From contig NZ_JAVYIM010000002.1 in NCBI RefSeq assembly GCF_035968265.1, forward strand, positions 310,001-374,000: DNA of 64,000 nt. The letters run 5' to 3'. The stretch is from Nitrosarchaeum sp. (GTDB lineage: Archaea > Thermoproteota > Nitrososphaeria > Nitrososphaerales > Nitrosopumilaceae). Made by a program: the position numbers and the translations under genes. Shown piece by piece: positions 8,270 through 17,004 of this stretch. Below the pieces are notes generated by a model. That model was not told the DNA's origin and did no database searches. It saw only the letters and a list, made by a program, of their open reading frames with translations. Position 1 is the stretch's first letter, and each line of letters begins with the position of its first letter.

Positions 8270-8956
8270 ATGAACTACAAAAAAATAGTGAGTGTCACGA
8301 CACTAAGTGTAATTGCAGTGTTTGCTATTACATCTTTTACAGGTCTTGATATTGCTGATATTGATGCAGCCACAGTTGCAGTTCAACCAGAAAAATTTGT
8401 GTTTGTTGAAAAAATTTCTACAACTGCAATATTTTCATTTCGAGATGGTACTGAAATTGTTCCAATCCAACTATTTTCTCAAAGTGGTGGGTTTGGTACT
8501 ACAACGTTGAATCAAGACGATGATCCAAAAGCACCATCTGGTGTTACTGGTCGAGCTAAACCTGCATTTACTATGGAAAAAATTGCAGGTGGAACACCAC
8601 TTCTTTATCACGCTGCTGATCAGGCTCAAAGAAATGCCTTAAATGCAGGAATGGAGTATCCGTTCAAATTCTTTGATGTTGAAGTACTAGTGGCTGCAGG
8701 CGGTGATGTAATTCGATCTTTCAAATACAAAGATTGTCAAATTACTAACTATGTTCTGGTTTCAAGGGCTGATAACGAAGAAGGTTACACTGGTAAAGGA
8801 TTTGCAGTTGTAGATCAATATGCATTCGAATGTAGTGGCTATACTCCAGGTAATCCTGCTATGGACACTATGAAAAAAACTGAGCATGCAAAAACAATCA
8901 GTTCAAGTGATCTAAAATCTACAAGCAGTTGGGAACACGGTTTCTATCAAAAATAA
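8270..8956 (+). CDS. Secreted protein of unknown function, phosphate-linked
   Basis: I chose ATG 8270 over the upstream TTG (8231) because it places a hydrophobic signal/anchor (residues about 8-25) right after MNYKKIV. The mature part is about 200 residues, beta-rich, with paired segments such as DVEVLVAAGGDVIRSFKYKD and two Cys (in KDCQITNY and FECSGYTPG) that could form a disulfide. I do not recognise the family. It lies between pstS and the AbrB-PhoU regulator, and its promoter region shares an 11-bp box with pstS and pstC, so a role in phosphate acquisition is inferred. Confidence 0.75.
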   Translation: MNYKKIVSVTTLSVIAVFAITSFTGLDIADIDAATVAVQPEKFVFVEKISTTAIFSFRDGTEIVPIQLFSQSGGFGTTTLNQDDDPKAPSGVTGRAKPAFTMEKIAGGTPLLYHAADQAQRNALNAGMEYPFKFFDVEVLVAAGGDVIRSFKYKDCQITNYVLVSRADNEEGYTGKGFAVVDQYAFECSGYTPGNPAMDTMKKTEHAKTISSSDLKSTSSWEHGFYQK

Positions 8957-9003
8957 ACCTCCCTTCTTTTTTTTATTTTACATAATAATATTTTTTGCGC
9001 GTT

Positions 9004-10047
9004 TTATTCTTCAGAAATAATACTCTGAATATTTTCATCGATTGCAACTTCTGCAATATCTCCTGAATATTCTATAATTCTCCTCAAATCTTCTAAAATA
9101 AATTTTATTACTGTTGAATTTTTTCCATTGTCGTTTATCTTTGACATAATTTCTTTTTCTTCCTCAATTATTTTGCTTACCTTTTCTGCAACATTTTCAG
9201 CTTTTTGAAAATCATGATTTTGAACAGACATCATTGATTCTTCAAAAACTTCTAGTGCTTTTTCAGATAATTTTTTAATTTTTGATATGGTTTTTAGATC
9301 AATTTCATCTTCAATAAATTTAATTCTCTTTGCAATTAGACTTGCATGATCTCCTATTCTTTCTATCTTGCCTACTATGGTTCTATATTCAAGACAATCT
9401 GATGGTCTTTTTAATCCCATATCTTCAAGTATACTTTGATTTTCAATTGCCAAAACTAAATTTCGCCGCATATACAATCCAAATCTATCTACCTCGTCAT
9501 CCATATTGATAACTTCATCTGCATGTGGAATGTCTTTTTCTTCTAAAGATTCTATTGCCTCTTTAATCATATTGATAGCCATTAGATGCATTCTCTTTAG
9601 TGCGGATTCAAATGACAATTCTGGCAATCTAGTTAAAATTTGAATAGTCATTGCCTCTGAACTAGATTCAACAATCTCGGTTCCTATCATAGATGAGTGG
9701 ACCAGCTCTCGTATACTTCTGGAATGTTCTGACGGAATCTTCATTCCCTTAGTCTTAATTTGAATAGTTTTATACCCTGCAAGATATGCTGCGATTATTT
9801 TTCTTTTGACTGATTCACCTGAATCTTTTTGACTTGAAATTATAGTGGCCGTAGTTTGATTTTTATCATTACCATGTTCTCTTGGAAATAGAGTTAATGA
9901 TTTGTTTGAATTTTTTACTATAGTTACATTTTCTCCGACTTTAATTTTTAATTCCTCAATCCATTCTTTTGGCATTGATATGATGTATGTGGAACCTCCA
10001 CTAAGCTGAATTTTCCTTGTTTGTTTAGTGTTTTCAGATAGTTTCAC
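9004..10047 (-). CDS. AbrB-domain/PhoU fusion, predicted phosphate regulator
   Basis: 347 residues with a GTG start (CAC at 10045-10047). Residues about 8-52 are a SpoVT/AbrB-type swapped-hairpin DNA-binding domain (KIQLSGGSTYIISMPKEWIEEL). From about 130 two PhoU-like three-helix units follow (for example MNMDDEVDRFGLYMRRN and RIGDHASLIAKRIKF; ERIGDH is the PhoU hallmark). The architecture joins a DNA-binding head to a phosphate-signalling PhoU body and is known in archaea. It is transcribed divergently from pstC across a 116-nt region holding the shared box, which makes it the obvious candidate regulator of the Pst genes; that link is inferred. Confidence 0.88.
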   Translation of the reverse strand: MKLSENTKQTRKIQLSGGSTYIISMPKEWIEELKIKVGENVTIVKNSNKSLTLFPREHGNDKNQTTATIISSQKDSGESVKRKIIAAYLAGYKTIQIKTKGMKIPSEHSRSIRELVHSSMIGTEIVESSSEAMTIQILTRLPELSFESALKRMHLMAINMIKEAIESLEEKDIPHADEVINMDDEVDRFGLYMRRNLVLAIENQSILEDMGLKRPSDCLEYRTIVGKIERIGDHASLIAKRIKFIEDEIDLKTISKIKKLSEKALEVFEESMMSVQNHDFQKAENVAEKVSKIIEEEKEIMSKINDNGKNSTVIKFILEDLRRIIEYSGDIAEVAIDENIQSIISEE

Positions 10048-10091
10048 TGTCTATTTTACAGAAATTTTACTAATTACAATTTAGTCGATGA

Positions 10092-10102
10092 ACTATATAG
10101 AA
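10092..10102 (-). promoter_or_regulatory. Candidate phosphate-regulon box in pstC divergent promoter
   Basis: Minus-strand TTCTATATAGT, identical to the elements at 6784-6794 and 8177-8187. It lies 45 nt from the GTG of the AbrB-PhoU gene and 61 nt from the ATG of pstC, so it could serve both directions. Confidence 0.5.
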
Positions 10103-10163
10103 TTATGATCAACACGTAAAGTATAGTGACATGCTAGATATCCAATTTTTTTAACAAAAAAAT

Positions 10164-11135
10164 ATGAATAAAGTAAATCTGAATATAAAACAAAGAAAAA
10201 TAATTTCAGATAAAATATTCAAGATCGGGGTTACTGTTGCTGGTGCATATGTTTTGGTAGTAGTTGTATTGATAGCATTTCAACTAGTCTCAGAATCATA
10301 TCCTGTATGGGAGGAAGAAGGATTGTCATTTATCACAAAAACAGATTGGAATGCCGTGGAAGGTAGAGAATCATTTGGTGCACTGCCTTATATTTTGGGT
10401 ACACTGACTACATCCGCAATTGCAATGATGATCGGTGTTCCGCTAAGCATAGGAATTGCAATGTTTATCTCAGATGCCCCTCCTAAAATTGGAGCTCCTC
10501 TGGGCTTTTTGGTAGAACTTTTAGCTGCAGTCCCAAGTGTAATTTATGGACTATGGGGATTGTATGTTTTTAGAATTTATTTTCGAGATTGGTTTGAAAC
10601 CCCATTACATGATGCATTTGGAGATAATATTTGGTTGTTTTCTGGTAATCCATATGGATTGGATATTCTAACTGCAAGCGTTATACTTGCAATTATGATA
10701 ATTCCAACCGTTTCTGCAGTATCTCGAGAGATAATGAAGGCTGTCCCTCAACAACAAAAGGAGGCAGCTTACATGCTTGGTGCAACAAAATGGGAGATGT
10801 TCAAACTCGCAATATTTCCATATTCCAAAACTGGATTGATAGGTGCTTCTATTCTAGGTCTAGGCCGAGCTGTCGGTGAAACAATGGCAGTCACAATGCT
10901 AATTGGAAATGCAACTGGACTTGGTGCAATTCCATCATCGTTATTCGGTCCCAGTCAAACCATGTCAAGTATTATTGCAAACGAATTCGTTGAAGCATCA
11001 CCTGCATCTATTCATATGCCTGCACTAATTGGAATTGGGTTGATTCTTTTGTTAATTGCTATTGTGATTAATGTAGTTGCTCATTTGCTTGTAACAAGAA
11101 TGTTAAAAATTAAAGAAGGTGCAATTAATAATTGA
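10164..11135 (+). CDS. pstC: Phosphate ABC transporter permease PstC
   Basis: 323 residues with about six membrane helices. An N-terminal helix (about 22-46) is followed by a periplasmic loop (YPVWEEEGLSFITKTDW) typical of PstC, and the EAA cytoplasmic loop KEAAYMLGATKWEMFKLAIFPYS contacts PstB. The AVGETMAVTMLIGN segment is a strong PstC signature. First gene of pstC-pstA-pstB-phoU; its stop overlaps the TTG start of pstA by 4 nt. Confidence 0.96.
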   Translation: MNKVNLNIKQRKIISDKIFKIGVTVAGAYVLVVVVLIAFQLVSESYPVWEEEGLSFITKTDWNAVEGRESFGALPYILGTLTTSAIAMMIGVPLSIGIAMFISDAPPKIGAPLGFLVELLAAVPSVIYGLWGLYVFRIYFRDWFETPLHDAFGDNIWLFSGNPYGLDILTASVILAIMIIPTVSAVSREIMKAVPQQQKEAAYMLGATKWEMFKLAIFPYSKTGLIGASILGLGRAVGETMAVTMLIGNATGLGAIPSSLFGPSQTMSSIIANEFVEASPASIHMPALIGIGLILLLIAIVINVVAHLLVTRMLKIKEGAINN

Positions 11136-12058
11136 ATGATATTCAAACCAGAAGACAAGAATATCGTTTATTATTCAAACAAAATGTTGCAAAAAGATTA
11201 TTTGTAGATAAGATTGTTCGAATAATTGTTTTTTCTTGTGTAATAATTGCGATTATCCCATTAGGCAGTATCTTGGTTGAAGTATTCAAAAACGGTATAA
11301 CTGCAATTAGTATTGAATTTTTAACTGAAACTCCTGGTTCTATTGGTTCTGGGGAAGGGGGAATAGGACCTGCCATTCAAGGAACTTTGATAATTATTGG
11401 ATTGTCTAGTTTAATTGGTGTTCCAATAGGTGTGATGTCTGGTATTTTTCTTTCTGAATACGGTGACAACAAACTTGCAAAATCAATTCGATTCTTTAAT
11501 GATGTTTTTATGGAATTTCCATCAATCATTCTTGGAATCTTTGCATTTTTGATAATTGTTTTAGTTCTTGGTCATTTCTCAGTTTGGGCTGGAGCATTTG
11601 CCTTGTCTTTGATAATGTTTCCAATTGTTGCCCGAACTACAGAAGAGTCATTGAAGATGGTGCCAATGACTTATCGTGAAGCTGGAACTGCATTAGGACT
11701 AAAAAAATGGATTATCACATTTAGAATTGTAATCTCCGCTGCAAAGAGCGGTATGATTACTGGAATACTGCTTTCTGTATCTCGAATTGGTGGCGAGACA
11801 GCTCCTCTAATCATGACAATTCTTGGAAGTAGTCAATTCTTTAGCAGTATGGATACGCCTATGGATGCTTTACCTTTGAGAATATGGCGACTTTCTTTAT
11901 TGCCTTATGATAGTGCCCAACTTCAGGGATGGGGGGCTGCATTAGTTTTGATTATGATTATACTTGGAATTAATTTGGGAGTCAGATATTATTTTTCAAA
12001 TAAAAAAAATCTATTTTTTGGTAAATTCATCAAACAGAGGAGAAATACTATAAAATGA
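11132..12058 (+). CDS. pstA: Phosphate ABC transporter permease PstA
   Basis: TTG start at 11132 overlapping the pstC stop; no in-frame ATG lies close. 308 residues, six predicted helices, with the EAA loop [21 protein letters not shown] and the PstA-type [11 protein letters not shown]-like segment ([21 protein letters not shown]). Forms the channel with PstC. The downstream pstB start overlaps its stop (ATGA, 12055-12058), with a good ribosome-binding site (gaggag) about 12 nt before it. Confidence 0.96.
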   Translation: MNDIQTRRQEYRLLFKQNVAKRLFVDKIVRIIVFSCVIIAIIPLGSILVEVFKNGITAISIEFLTETPGSIGSGEGGIGPAIQGTLIIIGLSSLIGVPIGVMSGIFLSEYGDNKLAKSIRFFNDVFMEFPSIILGIFAFLIIVLVLGHFSVWAGAFALSLIMFPIVARTTEESLKMVPMTYREAGTALGLKKWIITFRIVISAAKSGMITGILLSVSRIGGETAPLIMTILGSSQFFSSMDTPMDALPLRIWRLSLLPYDSAQLQGWGAALVLIMIILGINLGVRYYFSNKKNLFFGKFIKQRRNTIK

Positions 12059-12888
12059 CTGCATTGAGTACAAAACCAACTGATATGGAGACATCTCATC
12101 TTACTAACATCGATTCAAAATCTATTGAATCAAAATACAAAATGATTGCAGAAAATGTTACAGTAAGTTATGACGGTATAGAAGCAGTGAAAAATGTCAC
12201 CATGAAATTCAAAGAAAAATCTGTCACCGCATTAATCGGTCCATCTGGTTGTGGAAAAACTACGTTTCTTCGATGTCTAAACAGAATGCATGATATGACA
12301 AAAAACGCCAAAGTTACAGGTAAAGTCATGATTGACGATATTGATCTTTATTCAAAAGATATTGATCCAATTTATCACCGAAGAAAAGTTGGAATGGTTT
12401 TCCAAAAACCAAATCCGTTTCCAACCATGTCTATTTTTGATAATGTAACTGCAGGACTCCGACTAAATGGAGTTCGTGATAAACGAATTCTTGATGAAAT
12501 TGTTGAGGATTCTTTGAAGATGGCTTATCTTTGGGACGAAGTAAAAAATGATCTAAAAAAGTCTGCAATTGAATTGTCTGGTGGTCAACAACAACGTCTT
12601 TGTATTGCTAGAGCACTTGCTATACAACCTGAAGTATTATTGATGGATGAGCCCGCATCAGCACTTGATCCAATCGCCACTCAAAAAATTGAAGAAACAA
12701 TTACAGAATTAAAAAAAGATTATGCTATAATTATTGTAACTCATAATATGCAACAAGCAATCCGTGTTTCAGATTACACTGGATTCATGTATCTGGGCGA
12801 CCTAATAGAATTCCGTGAAACAAAGAAACTATTCACAGATCCTAAAGATGAACTAACTGCAAAATATGTGCAAGGACATTTTGGTTAA
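12055..12888 (+). CDS. pstB: Phosphate ABC transporter ATPase PstB
   Basis: 277 residues. Walker [10 protein letters not shown] at 62-70, [16 protein letters not shown] after the Q-loop (a PstB hallmark), signature ELSGGQQQR at about 173-181, and Walker B LLMDEP at about 195-200. It has an N-terminal extension of about 28 residues before the ABC domain. It powers PstC/PstA. The stop is immediately followed by the phoU ATG with no gap. Confidence 0.97.
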   Translation: MTALSTKPTDMETSHLTNIDSKSIESKYKMIAENVTVSYDGIEAVKNVTMKFKEKSVTALIGPSGCGKTTFLRCLNRMHDMTKNAKVTGKVMIDDIDLYSKDIDPIYHRRKVGMVFQKPNPFPTMSIFDNVTAGLRLNGVRDKRILDEIVEDSLKMAYLWDEVKNDLKKSAIELSGGQQQRLCIARALAIQPEVLLMDEPASALDPIATQKIEETITELKKDYAIIIVTHNMQQAIRVSDYTGFMYLGDLIEFRETKKLFTDPKDELTAKYVQGHFG

Positions 12889-13554
12889 ATGACTCGTCTG
12901 ATAGATCCATCATTGCACAAGTTGTCATTTATCATGTCTGAAATGGGAGATATGGTAATTGAATCCATCTCTTTGGCTATTGATTCGTATCTGACAGGAA
13001 CAAATACAAAAGATCAGGTTCTCAAATTATCTGATTCTATACGTGTAAAATATTATGAAGTAGAAGATCTCACATTTGATATGCTATTAAAATATCAGCC
13101 GGTTGCAGATGATTTTAGACTAATTCGTTCGTCTACAGAAATTTCATACGCATTTTCTAGATTTGGAAGATATGCTTACGATATCACTCTTGTTCGAGAT
13201 TTGTTTGGTGATGTATCTGAATGTACCAATGCATCACTTGTTGAATCCACAAAAAAAGTAAAACACATGATCAAAGAAGCTGTTTTATCATTTGCTGAAC
13301 TGGATATTCGAAAAGCTATTGAAATTAGAGAAGATGAAAAATTCATTGATCAAATTTATCGTGAAAGACTACCAAAACTTATAGAATCTACTAATACCAG
13401 ATGTGCCCTTGCTGAAGCACTTTTGTTGCGATATTTGGAACGAATTGGCGATCATGCCGTATTCATGAGTGATGCAATTAATTACATTGTTACTGGCAAA
13501 CACCGCCCAACAGATGAACGAATTGCCTCACATACAAAAACTGAACAAAATTAA
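12889..13554 (+). CDS. phoU: Phosphate transport regulator PhoU
   Basis: 221 residues, two PhoU three-helix repeats (about 7-95 and 110-205). The metal/phosphate-site motif ERIGDHAVFMSDAINYIVTG near the end and FSRFGRYAYDI in repeat one are typical. It begins one base after pstB, so it is co-translated. In bacteria PhoU throttles Pst and relays phosphate status; the archaeal role is inferred to be similar. With the AbrB-PhoU and DUF47 proteins it is the third PhoU-like protein in 5 kb. Confidence 0.95.
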   Translation: MTRLIDPSLHKLSFIMSEMGDMVIESISLAIDSYLTGTNTKDQVLKLSDSIRVKYYEVEDLTFDMLLKYQPVADDFRLIRSSTEISYAFSRFGRYAYDITLVRDLFGDVSECTNASLVESTKKVKHMIKEAVLSFAELDIRKAIEIREDEKFIDQIYRERLPKLIESTNTRCALAEALLLRYLERIGDHAVFMSDAINYIVTGKHRPTDERIASHTKTEQN

Positions 13555-13625
13555 CGATCATATTTTAATTATTTTTTAATATATTTAACTCATGAAAATA
13601 TTTGTAGATCTAAAAATTTTATGCA

Positions 13626-13637
13626 TTATCTAGATAA
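13626..13637. promoter_or_regulatory. 12-bp palindrome upstream of the DUF47-PiT operon
   Basis: TTATCTAGATAA, a perfect palindrome 33 nt before the ATG at 13671. Like the pstS box it has a CTA-TAG type core and is followed by ACAG. A regulatory role is inferred and unproven. Confidence 0.35.
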
Positions 13638-13670
13638 CAGTTTTAACATCCATCTCTTTACACTGGATTC

Positions 13671-14300
13671 ATGGGGCACATGTTTTCATGGATAAAATCA
13701 AATGATAAAGAAATTTTGCTGATTCTTGATAGTTTAGCTAAAAAAGCAGTTGAAACTGCTGAAGCGCTAGTTGTTTTGTTTTCAGATCTTAGTAATGTAG
13801 AACAACATGCAAAAATCAAACGACTTGAAAATGAAGCTGATATTCTTACGCGCGATATTTTTTCTGAACTAAATAAAACATTCATCACTCCTCTAGATCG
13901 TGAGGATATGCAAAGAATAGCCTCAAAAATAGACGATGTGATTGATTTCATGGATGGAATTTCTGCACGAACCCATAGCTACAAAATCACTACGACTCCC
14001 CCATATGCTCTAGAAATGGCAAGGGAGTTAGTCAACGCAACAAAAGAAGTTCAATACATAGTATCAAAATTAAACAATATTAAAAATGCTCAAGACATGA
14101 TATCTCATTGCAGAACAACAAGTATAATTGAGCATACCGTCGATGACTTGTATAGACAATCTATTGAAAAACTTTTTGAAAGCAATGACGCAATTCACAT
14201 AATTAAATTAAAAGATATTTACGAAACAATGGAAACTGCATCAGATAGATGTGTGGATGTTGCAGACGTTATTGAAGATATAGTTCTAAAATACACTTAG
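13671..14300 (+). CDS. DUF47/PhoU-like PiT-associated protein
   Basis: 209 residues, all-helical, with the DUF47 pattern: E-N-E-A-D motif (KRLENEADILTRDIFSELNKTFITPLDREDM) at about 47-80 and DRCVDVADVIEDIVLKY at the C-terminus. DUF47 genes lie next to PiT permeases throughout bacteria and archaea and are thought to control or assist them. Here it is 7 nt upstream of pit. ATG 13680 is an alternative start. Confidence 0.93.
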   Translation: MGHMFSWIKSNDKEILLILDSLAKKAVETAEALVVLFSDLSNVEQHAKIKRLENEADILTRDIFSELNKTFITPLDREDMQRIASKIDDVIDFMDGISARTHSYKITTTPPYALEMARELVNATKEVQYIVSKLNNIKNAQDMISHCRTTSIIEHTVDDLYRQSIEKLFESNDAIHIIKLKDIYETMETASDRCVDVADVIEDIVLKYT

Positions 14301-14307
14301 TGATGTT

Positions 14308-15297
14308 ATGTATGAATTAGCAATAGGTGCAATAATAGCAGCATTAATTTTTGATTTTGTAAATGGTTTTAATGATGCTGCTAATTCTGTAGCTACTGTC
14401 ATTGGTACTCGAGTCTTAAAACCAATTCACGCCGTATTGTTATCTGCAGTAGCTAATTTTGCAGGACCGTTCATTTTTGGAGTTGCAGTAGCTATGACCA
14501 TCTCCAAGGGAATCATCAATCCTGATGATGTTACAATCTACATGATTCTTGGCGGATTGTCTGCAGCCATTACTTGGGGTACTCTTTGCACTCATTTTGG
14601 TTTGCCAATTTCAAACAGTCACTCTTTGATTGGAGGATTGATAGGAGCTGGAATTGCAGGAGTGGGAATTGAAAATTTACTTTTAGATGGAATGACTAAA
14701 ACATTAACTGGAATTATAGTGTCTCCTCTTGGTGGTATGGCAATTGGATTTCTTTTTGCTGGAATAATTATTGCAGTGTTTGCATCAAAACCTCCTCAAA
14801 AAGTAAATTATTCATTTGGAAAATTACAACTAATATCATCAGCATGGTTTGCATTAACTCATGGTGCAAATGATGGGCAAAAAGTAATGGGTATAATTGT
14901 TTTAATTTTATTCTCTGAGGGATTGATAACTGATGTTGCAGATGTACCAATATGGGTAATACTTGCGGCTGCATCTGCTATTGCCCTTGGAACCTTCTTT
15001 GGAGGTTACAAAGTTATCAAGACACTAGGTATGAAAATTGCTAGATTGAGACCTTATCAGGGCTTTGCAGCAGAAACTGGTGGTGGAATTGTATTGGCCA
15101 TATTTGCATTCTTTGGAATTCCTGCTAGTACAACACATGCTATTACTGGCTCTATTATGGGTGCAGGTGCAGTTCGTAGAAAACGTGCAGTACGTTGGGG
15201 AGTTGGAAAAAGAATTGTATTTGCTTGGTTGATTACTATTCCTGGTGCAGCTGCAATTGCGTACGTGGTAACAATTATCCTTAATTTTTTCATATAA
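14308..15297 (+). CDS. pit: PiT-family low-affinity phosphate permease
   Basis: 329 residues, multi-spanning. Both PiT signature repeats are present: FVNGFNDAANSVATVIGTRVL at the N-terminus and ALTHGANDGQKVMGIIVLIL in the middle, plus FGIPASTTHAITGSIMG-like conserved segments. It carries phosphate (as metal-phosphate) driven by H+ or Na+. It is co-transcribed with the DUF47 gene, so the organism has both Pst and PiT routes side by side. Confidence 0.95.
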   Translation: MYELAIGAIIAALIFDFVNGFNDAANSVATVIGTRVLKPIHAVLLSAVANFAGPFIFGVAVAMTISKGIINPDDVTIYMILGGLSAAITWGTLCTHFGLPISNSHSLIGGLIGAGIAGVGIENLLLDGMTKTLTGIIVSPLGGMAIGFLFAGIIIAVFASKPPQKVNYSFGKLQLISSAWFALTHGANDGQKVMGIIVLILFSEGLITDVADVPIWVILAAASAIALGTFFGGYKVIKTLGMKIARLRPYQGFAAETGGGIVLAIFAFFGIPASTTHAITGSIMGAGAVRRKRAVRWGVGKRIVFAWLITIPGAAAIAYVVTIILNFFI

Positions 15298-15392
15298 TCA
15301 ATGAAATTTTGAGATGAATGATCTGAAATGGTCTATCTCATGCATGGAATTATAATAACGTGGAACATCTTTTCAAAACAAATTTTCAAGAT

Positions 15393-15767
15393 TTACTTTG
15401 ACCATTTTTTCATCCAATTAAGGAGATCAGTAATCGATTCGATTAGTTCTTGTCCCTTTTGCGTTAGCCTATATTCCACTCTTGGTGGTACCTCTGCAAA
15501 TGTTTCTCTAGTTAGAATTCCTTCAGAAACAAGTTCAGATAATCTTGTGGATAATGTTTTACTGCTAATTCCTTTGAGGGATTTTTTGAACTGTTTGTGT
15601 CTTACTGGTTCAGTTGTACAGCATAGAGGAAATAGAATTTCAAGCGTTGCTCTCTTTGTTATCAGATCTCGTATGGTAGAAGTTTCTTTTAGTAATTTTG
15701 ATACATCATAACCGTCAAATTCACATTTGTTTGCAATTACGGGTAGTTTTTTTCTATTAGTTTCCAT
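15393..15767 (-). CDS. HxlR-type HTH regulator, likely arsenic-responsive
   Basis: 124 residues, winged-helix HxlR architecture: IRDLITKRATLEILFPL (helix), RHKQFKKSLKGISSKTLSTRLSELVSEGIL (recognition helix) and RVEYRLTQKGQELIESI (wing). A vicinal Cys pair (49-50) sits at the position where HxlR/ArsR-type sensors often bind thiophilic ligands, with another Cys at 15. It is transcribed away from arsM over a 63-nt region holding a strong inverted repeat. Control of the arsenic genes by As(III) is therefore inferred. Confidence 0.85.
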   Translation of the reverse strand: METNRKKLPVIANKCEFDGYDVSKLLKETSTIRDLITKRATLEILFPLCCTTEPVRHKQFKKSLKGISSKTLSTRLSELVSEGILTRETFAEVPPRVEYRLTQKGQELIESITDLLNWMKKWSK

Positions 15768-15802
15768 GTTTACACTAACTTCATTAGTTTCTACTTGACA
15801 AC

Positions 15803-15810
15803 TTTAATAG
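15803..15810 (+). promoter_or_regulatory. TATA-like element of arsM
   Basis: TTTAATAG centred about 25 nt before the arsM ATG at 15831, so a leaderless transcript starting at that ATG is expected. Confidence 0.35.
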
Positions 15811-15825
15811 TTTACCTAGTAAACT
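15809..15825. promoter_or_regulatory. Inverted-repeat operator between HxlR gene and arsM
   Basis: AGTTTAC-CTA-GTAAACT: perfect 7-bp arms around 3 bases, ending 5 nt before the arsM ATG. A protein bound here would cover the transcription start. The divergent HxlR-type protein is the natural ligand, which is an inference. Confidence 0.65.
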
Positions 15826-15830
15826 GTCAT

Positions 15831-16589
15831 ATGGAAAAATCAATCAAAGAAGAGATCAAAAAAAGATATTCAAAGATAGCAGTTACTGGAAACACAAATT
15901 GTTGTTGTATGCCTGGAGAGTGTAAAACAGGAGATTCTCCGATTGACGCAACAAAATTAATTGGCTATGCACAAAAAGAACTCGAATCAATCCCCCAAGA
16001 AGCAATTTTGGGAGTTGGATGTGGAGCTCCGCTAAATTATCTTGAACTTAAGGAAGGAGAGACGGTCGTAGATTTGGGGTCGGGTGCAGGAATCGACATA
16101 TTTTTAGCTGCAAAAAAAGTATCAAATTCAGGCAAAGCCATTGGGATTGATATGACAGATCAGATGTTGGAAAAAGCTAGAGAAAATGCTCTAAATGGAA
16201 ATTATTCTAATGTAGAATTTAGAAAAGGAGACATTGAAGAAAATATCCCACTATGCAATAACTCTGTAGATGCTGTGATTAGCAATTGCGTTATCAATCT
16301 AACGACAAACAAAACAAATGCGTTCAAGGAAGTTTTTAGAATTCTAAAAAATGAAGGGAGAATGGTGATCTCTGATCTAATAACTGATGTAGAGTTGTCT
16401 CCAAACCAAATAACCTCTGAACAGTGGTGTGAATGTATTGATGGTGCCTTGACTAAAGAAAATTATATCTCATCAATGAAGCAAGCAGGTTTTGAAAAGA
16501 TTGAGATCTTGGAAGAAAGAGTATACATGGAAGGAGAGAAAGTAAATGGAAGAAGAATTACAAGTCTGGTGATAAAGGCGGTTAAGTAA
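15831..16589 (+). CDS. arsM: Arsenite S-adenosylmethionine methyltransferase ArsM
   Basis: I took ATG 15831 over the upstream TTG 15795, because the operator lies between them. 252 residues. SAM-binding motif DLGSGAGID at 81-89; ArsM-type cysteines at C64 (GVGCGAPL), C153 (SNCVINL) and C200/C202 (WCECIDGAL), which match the As(III)-binding Cys of the family; and an N-terminal CCC..C cluster (24-26, 31). It converts As(III) to methylated species that are less retained or volatile. First gene of arsM-arsC-aquaporin. Confidence 0.92.
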   Translation: MEKSIKEEIKKRYSKIAVTGNTNCCCMPGECKTGDSPIDATKLIGYAQKELESIPQEAILGVGCGAPLNYLELKEGETVVDLGSGAGIDIFLAAKKVSNSGKAIGIDMTDQMLEKARENALNGNYSNVEFRKGDIEENIPLCNNSVDAVISNCVINLTTNKTNAFKEVFRILKNEGRMVISDLITDVELSPNQITSEQWCECIDGALTKENYISSMKQAGFEKIEILEERVYMEGEKVNGRRITSLVIKAVK

Positions 16590-16597
16590 TTTAAAAC

Positions 16598-16999
16598 ATG
16601 ACAAAAAAAATTCTTTTTGTATGTGTTGAAAATGCTGGAAGAAGCCAAATGGCTGAAGCATTTTTTAAAAAATTCATGCCAAAAGGGTTTGAAGTTATTA
16701 GTGCAGGAACAAAGCCCAGTGATAAAATAAATCCAATTGTTTTGCAAGCGATGAATGAAATTGGTATTGATATGAAAAATCAAACTCCAAAAACTATCTC
16801 ACAACAGATAATGTCTGAATCTGAAAAAGCTGTAAACATGGGATGTATAGACCAAGAGTCATGTCCTGCGCTATTTCTAAAAGATGTTCTTGATTGGCAA
16901 ATTCCTGATCCTAAAGGAAAATCAATTGAACAAGTAAGAGAAATTCGTGATCAGATTAAATCAAAGGTGATGAATTTGATCAAATCTCTTGAGGAATAG
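16598..16999 (+). CDS. arsC: Arsenate reductase, low-MW phosphatase type (ArsC)
   Basis: 133 residues. CVENAGRS at 9-16 is the C-x5-R phosphatase loop, with the redox cysteines C83 and C89 in NMGCIDQESC and Asp in DWQIPDP as general acid. This Cys9/Cys83/Cys89 relay is that of thioredoxin-coupled ArsC (Staphylococcus type), which reduces As(V) to As(III). It lies 8 nt after arsM and 5 nt before the aquaporin. A plain protein tyrosine phosphatase is less likely, given the extra Cys pair. Confidence 0.9.
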   Translation: MTKKILFVCVENAGRSQMAEAFFKKFMPKGFEVISAGTKPSDKINPIVLQAMNEIGIDMKNQTPKTISQQIMSESEKAVNMGCIDQESCPALFLKDVLDWQIPDPKGKSIEQVREIRDQIKSKVMNLIKSLEE

Positions 17000-17004
17000 A
17001 CCTA

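Noticed and set aside
15328-15711. 127-codon plus-strand ORF overlapping the HxlR gene
   Set aside because: It is antisense to the HxlR-type regulator, whose minus-strand frame has a full winged-helix pattern. The plus-strand protein has an unnatural composition and no motif.
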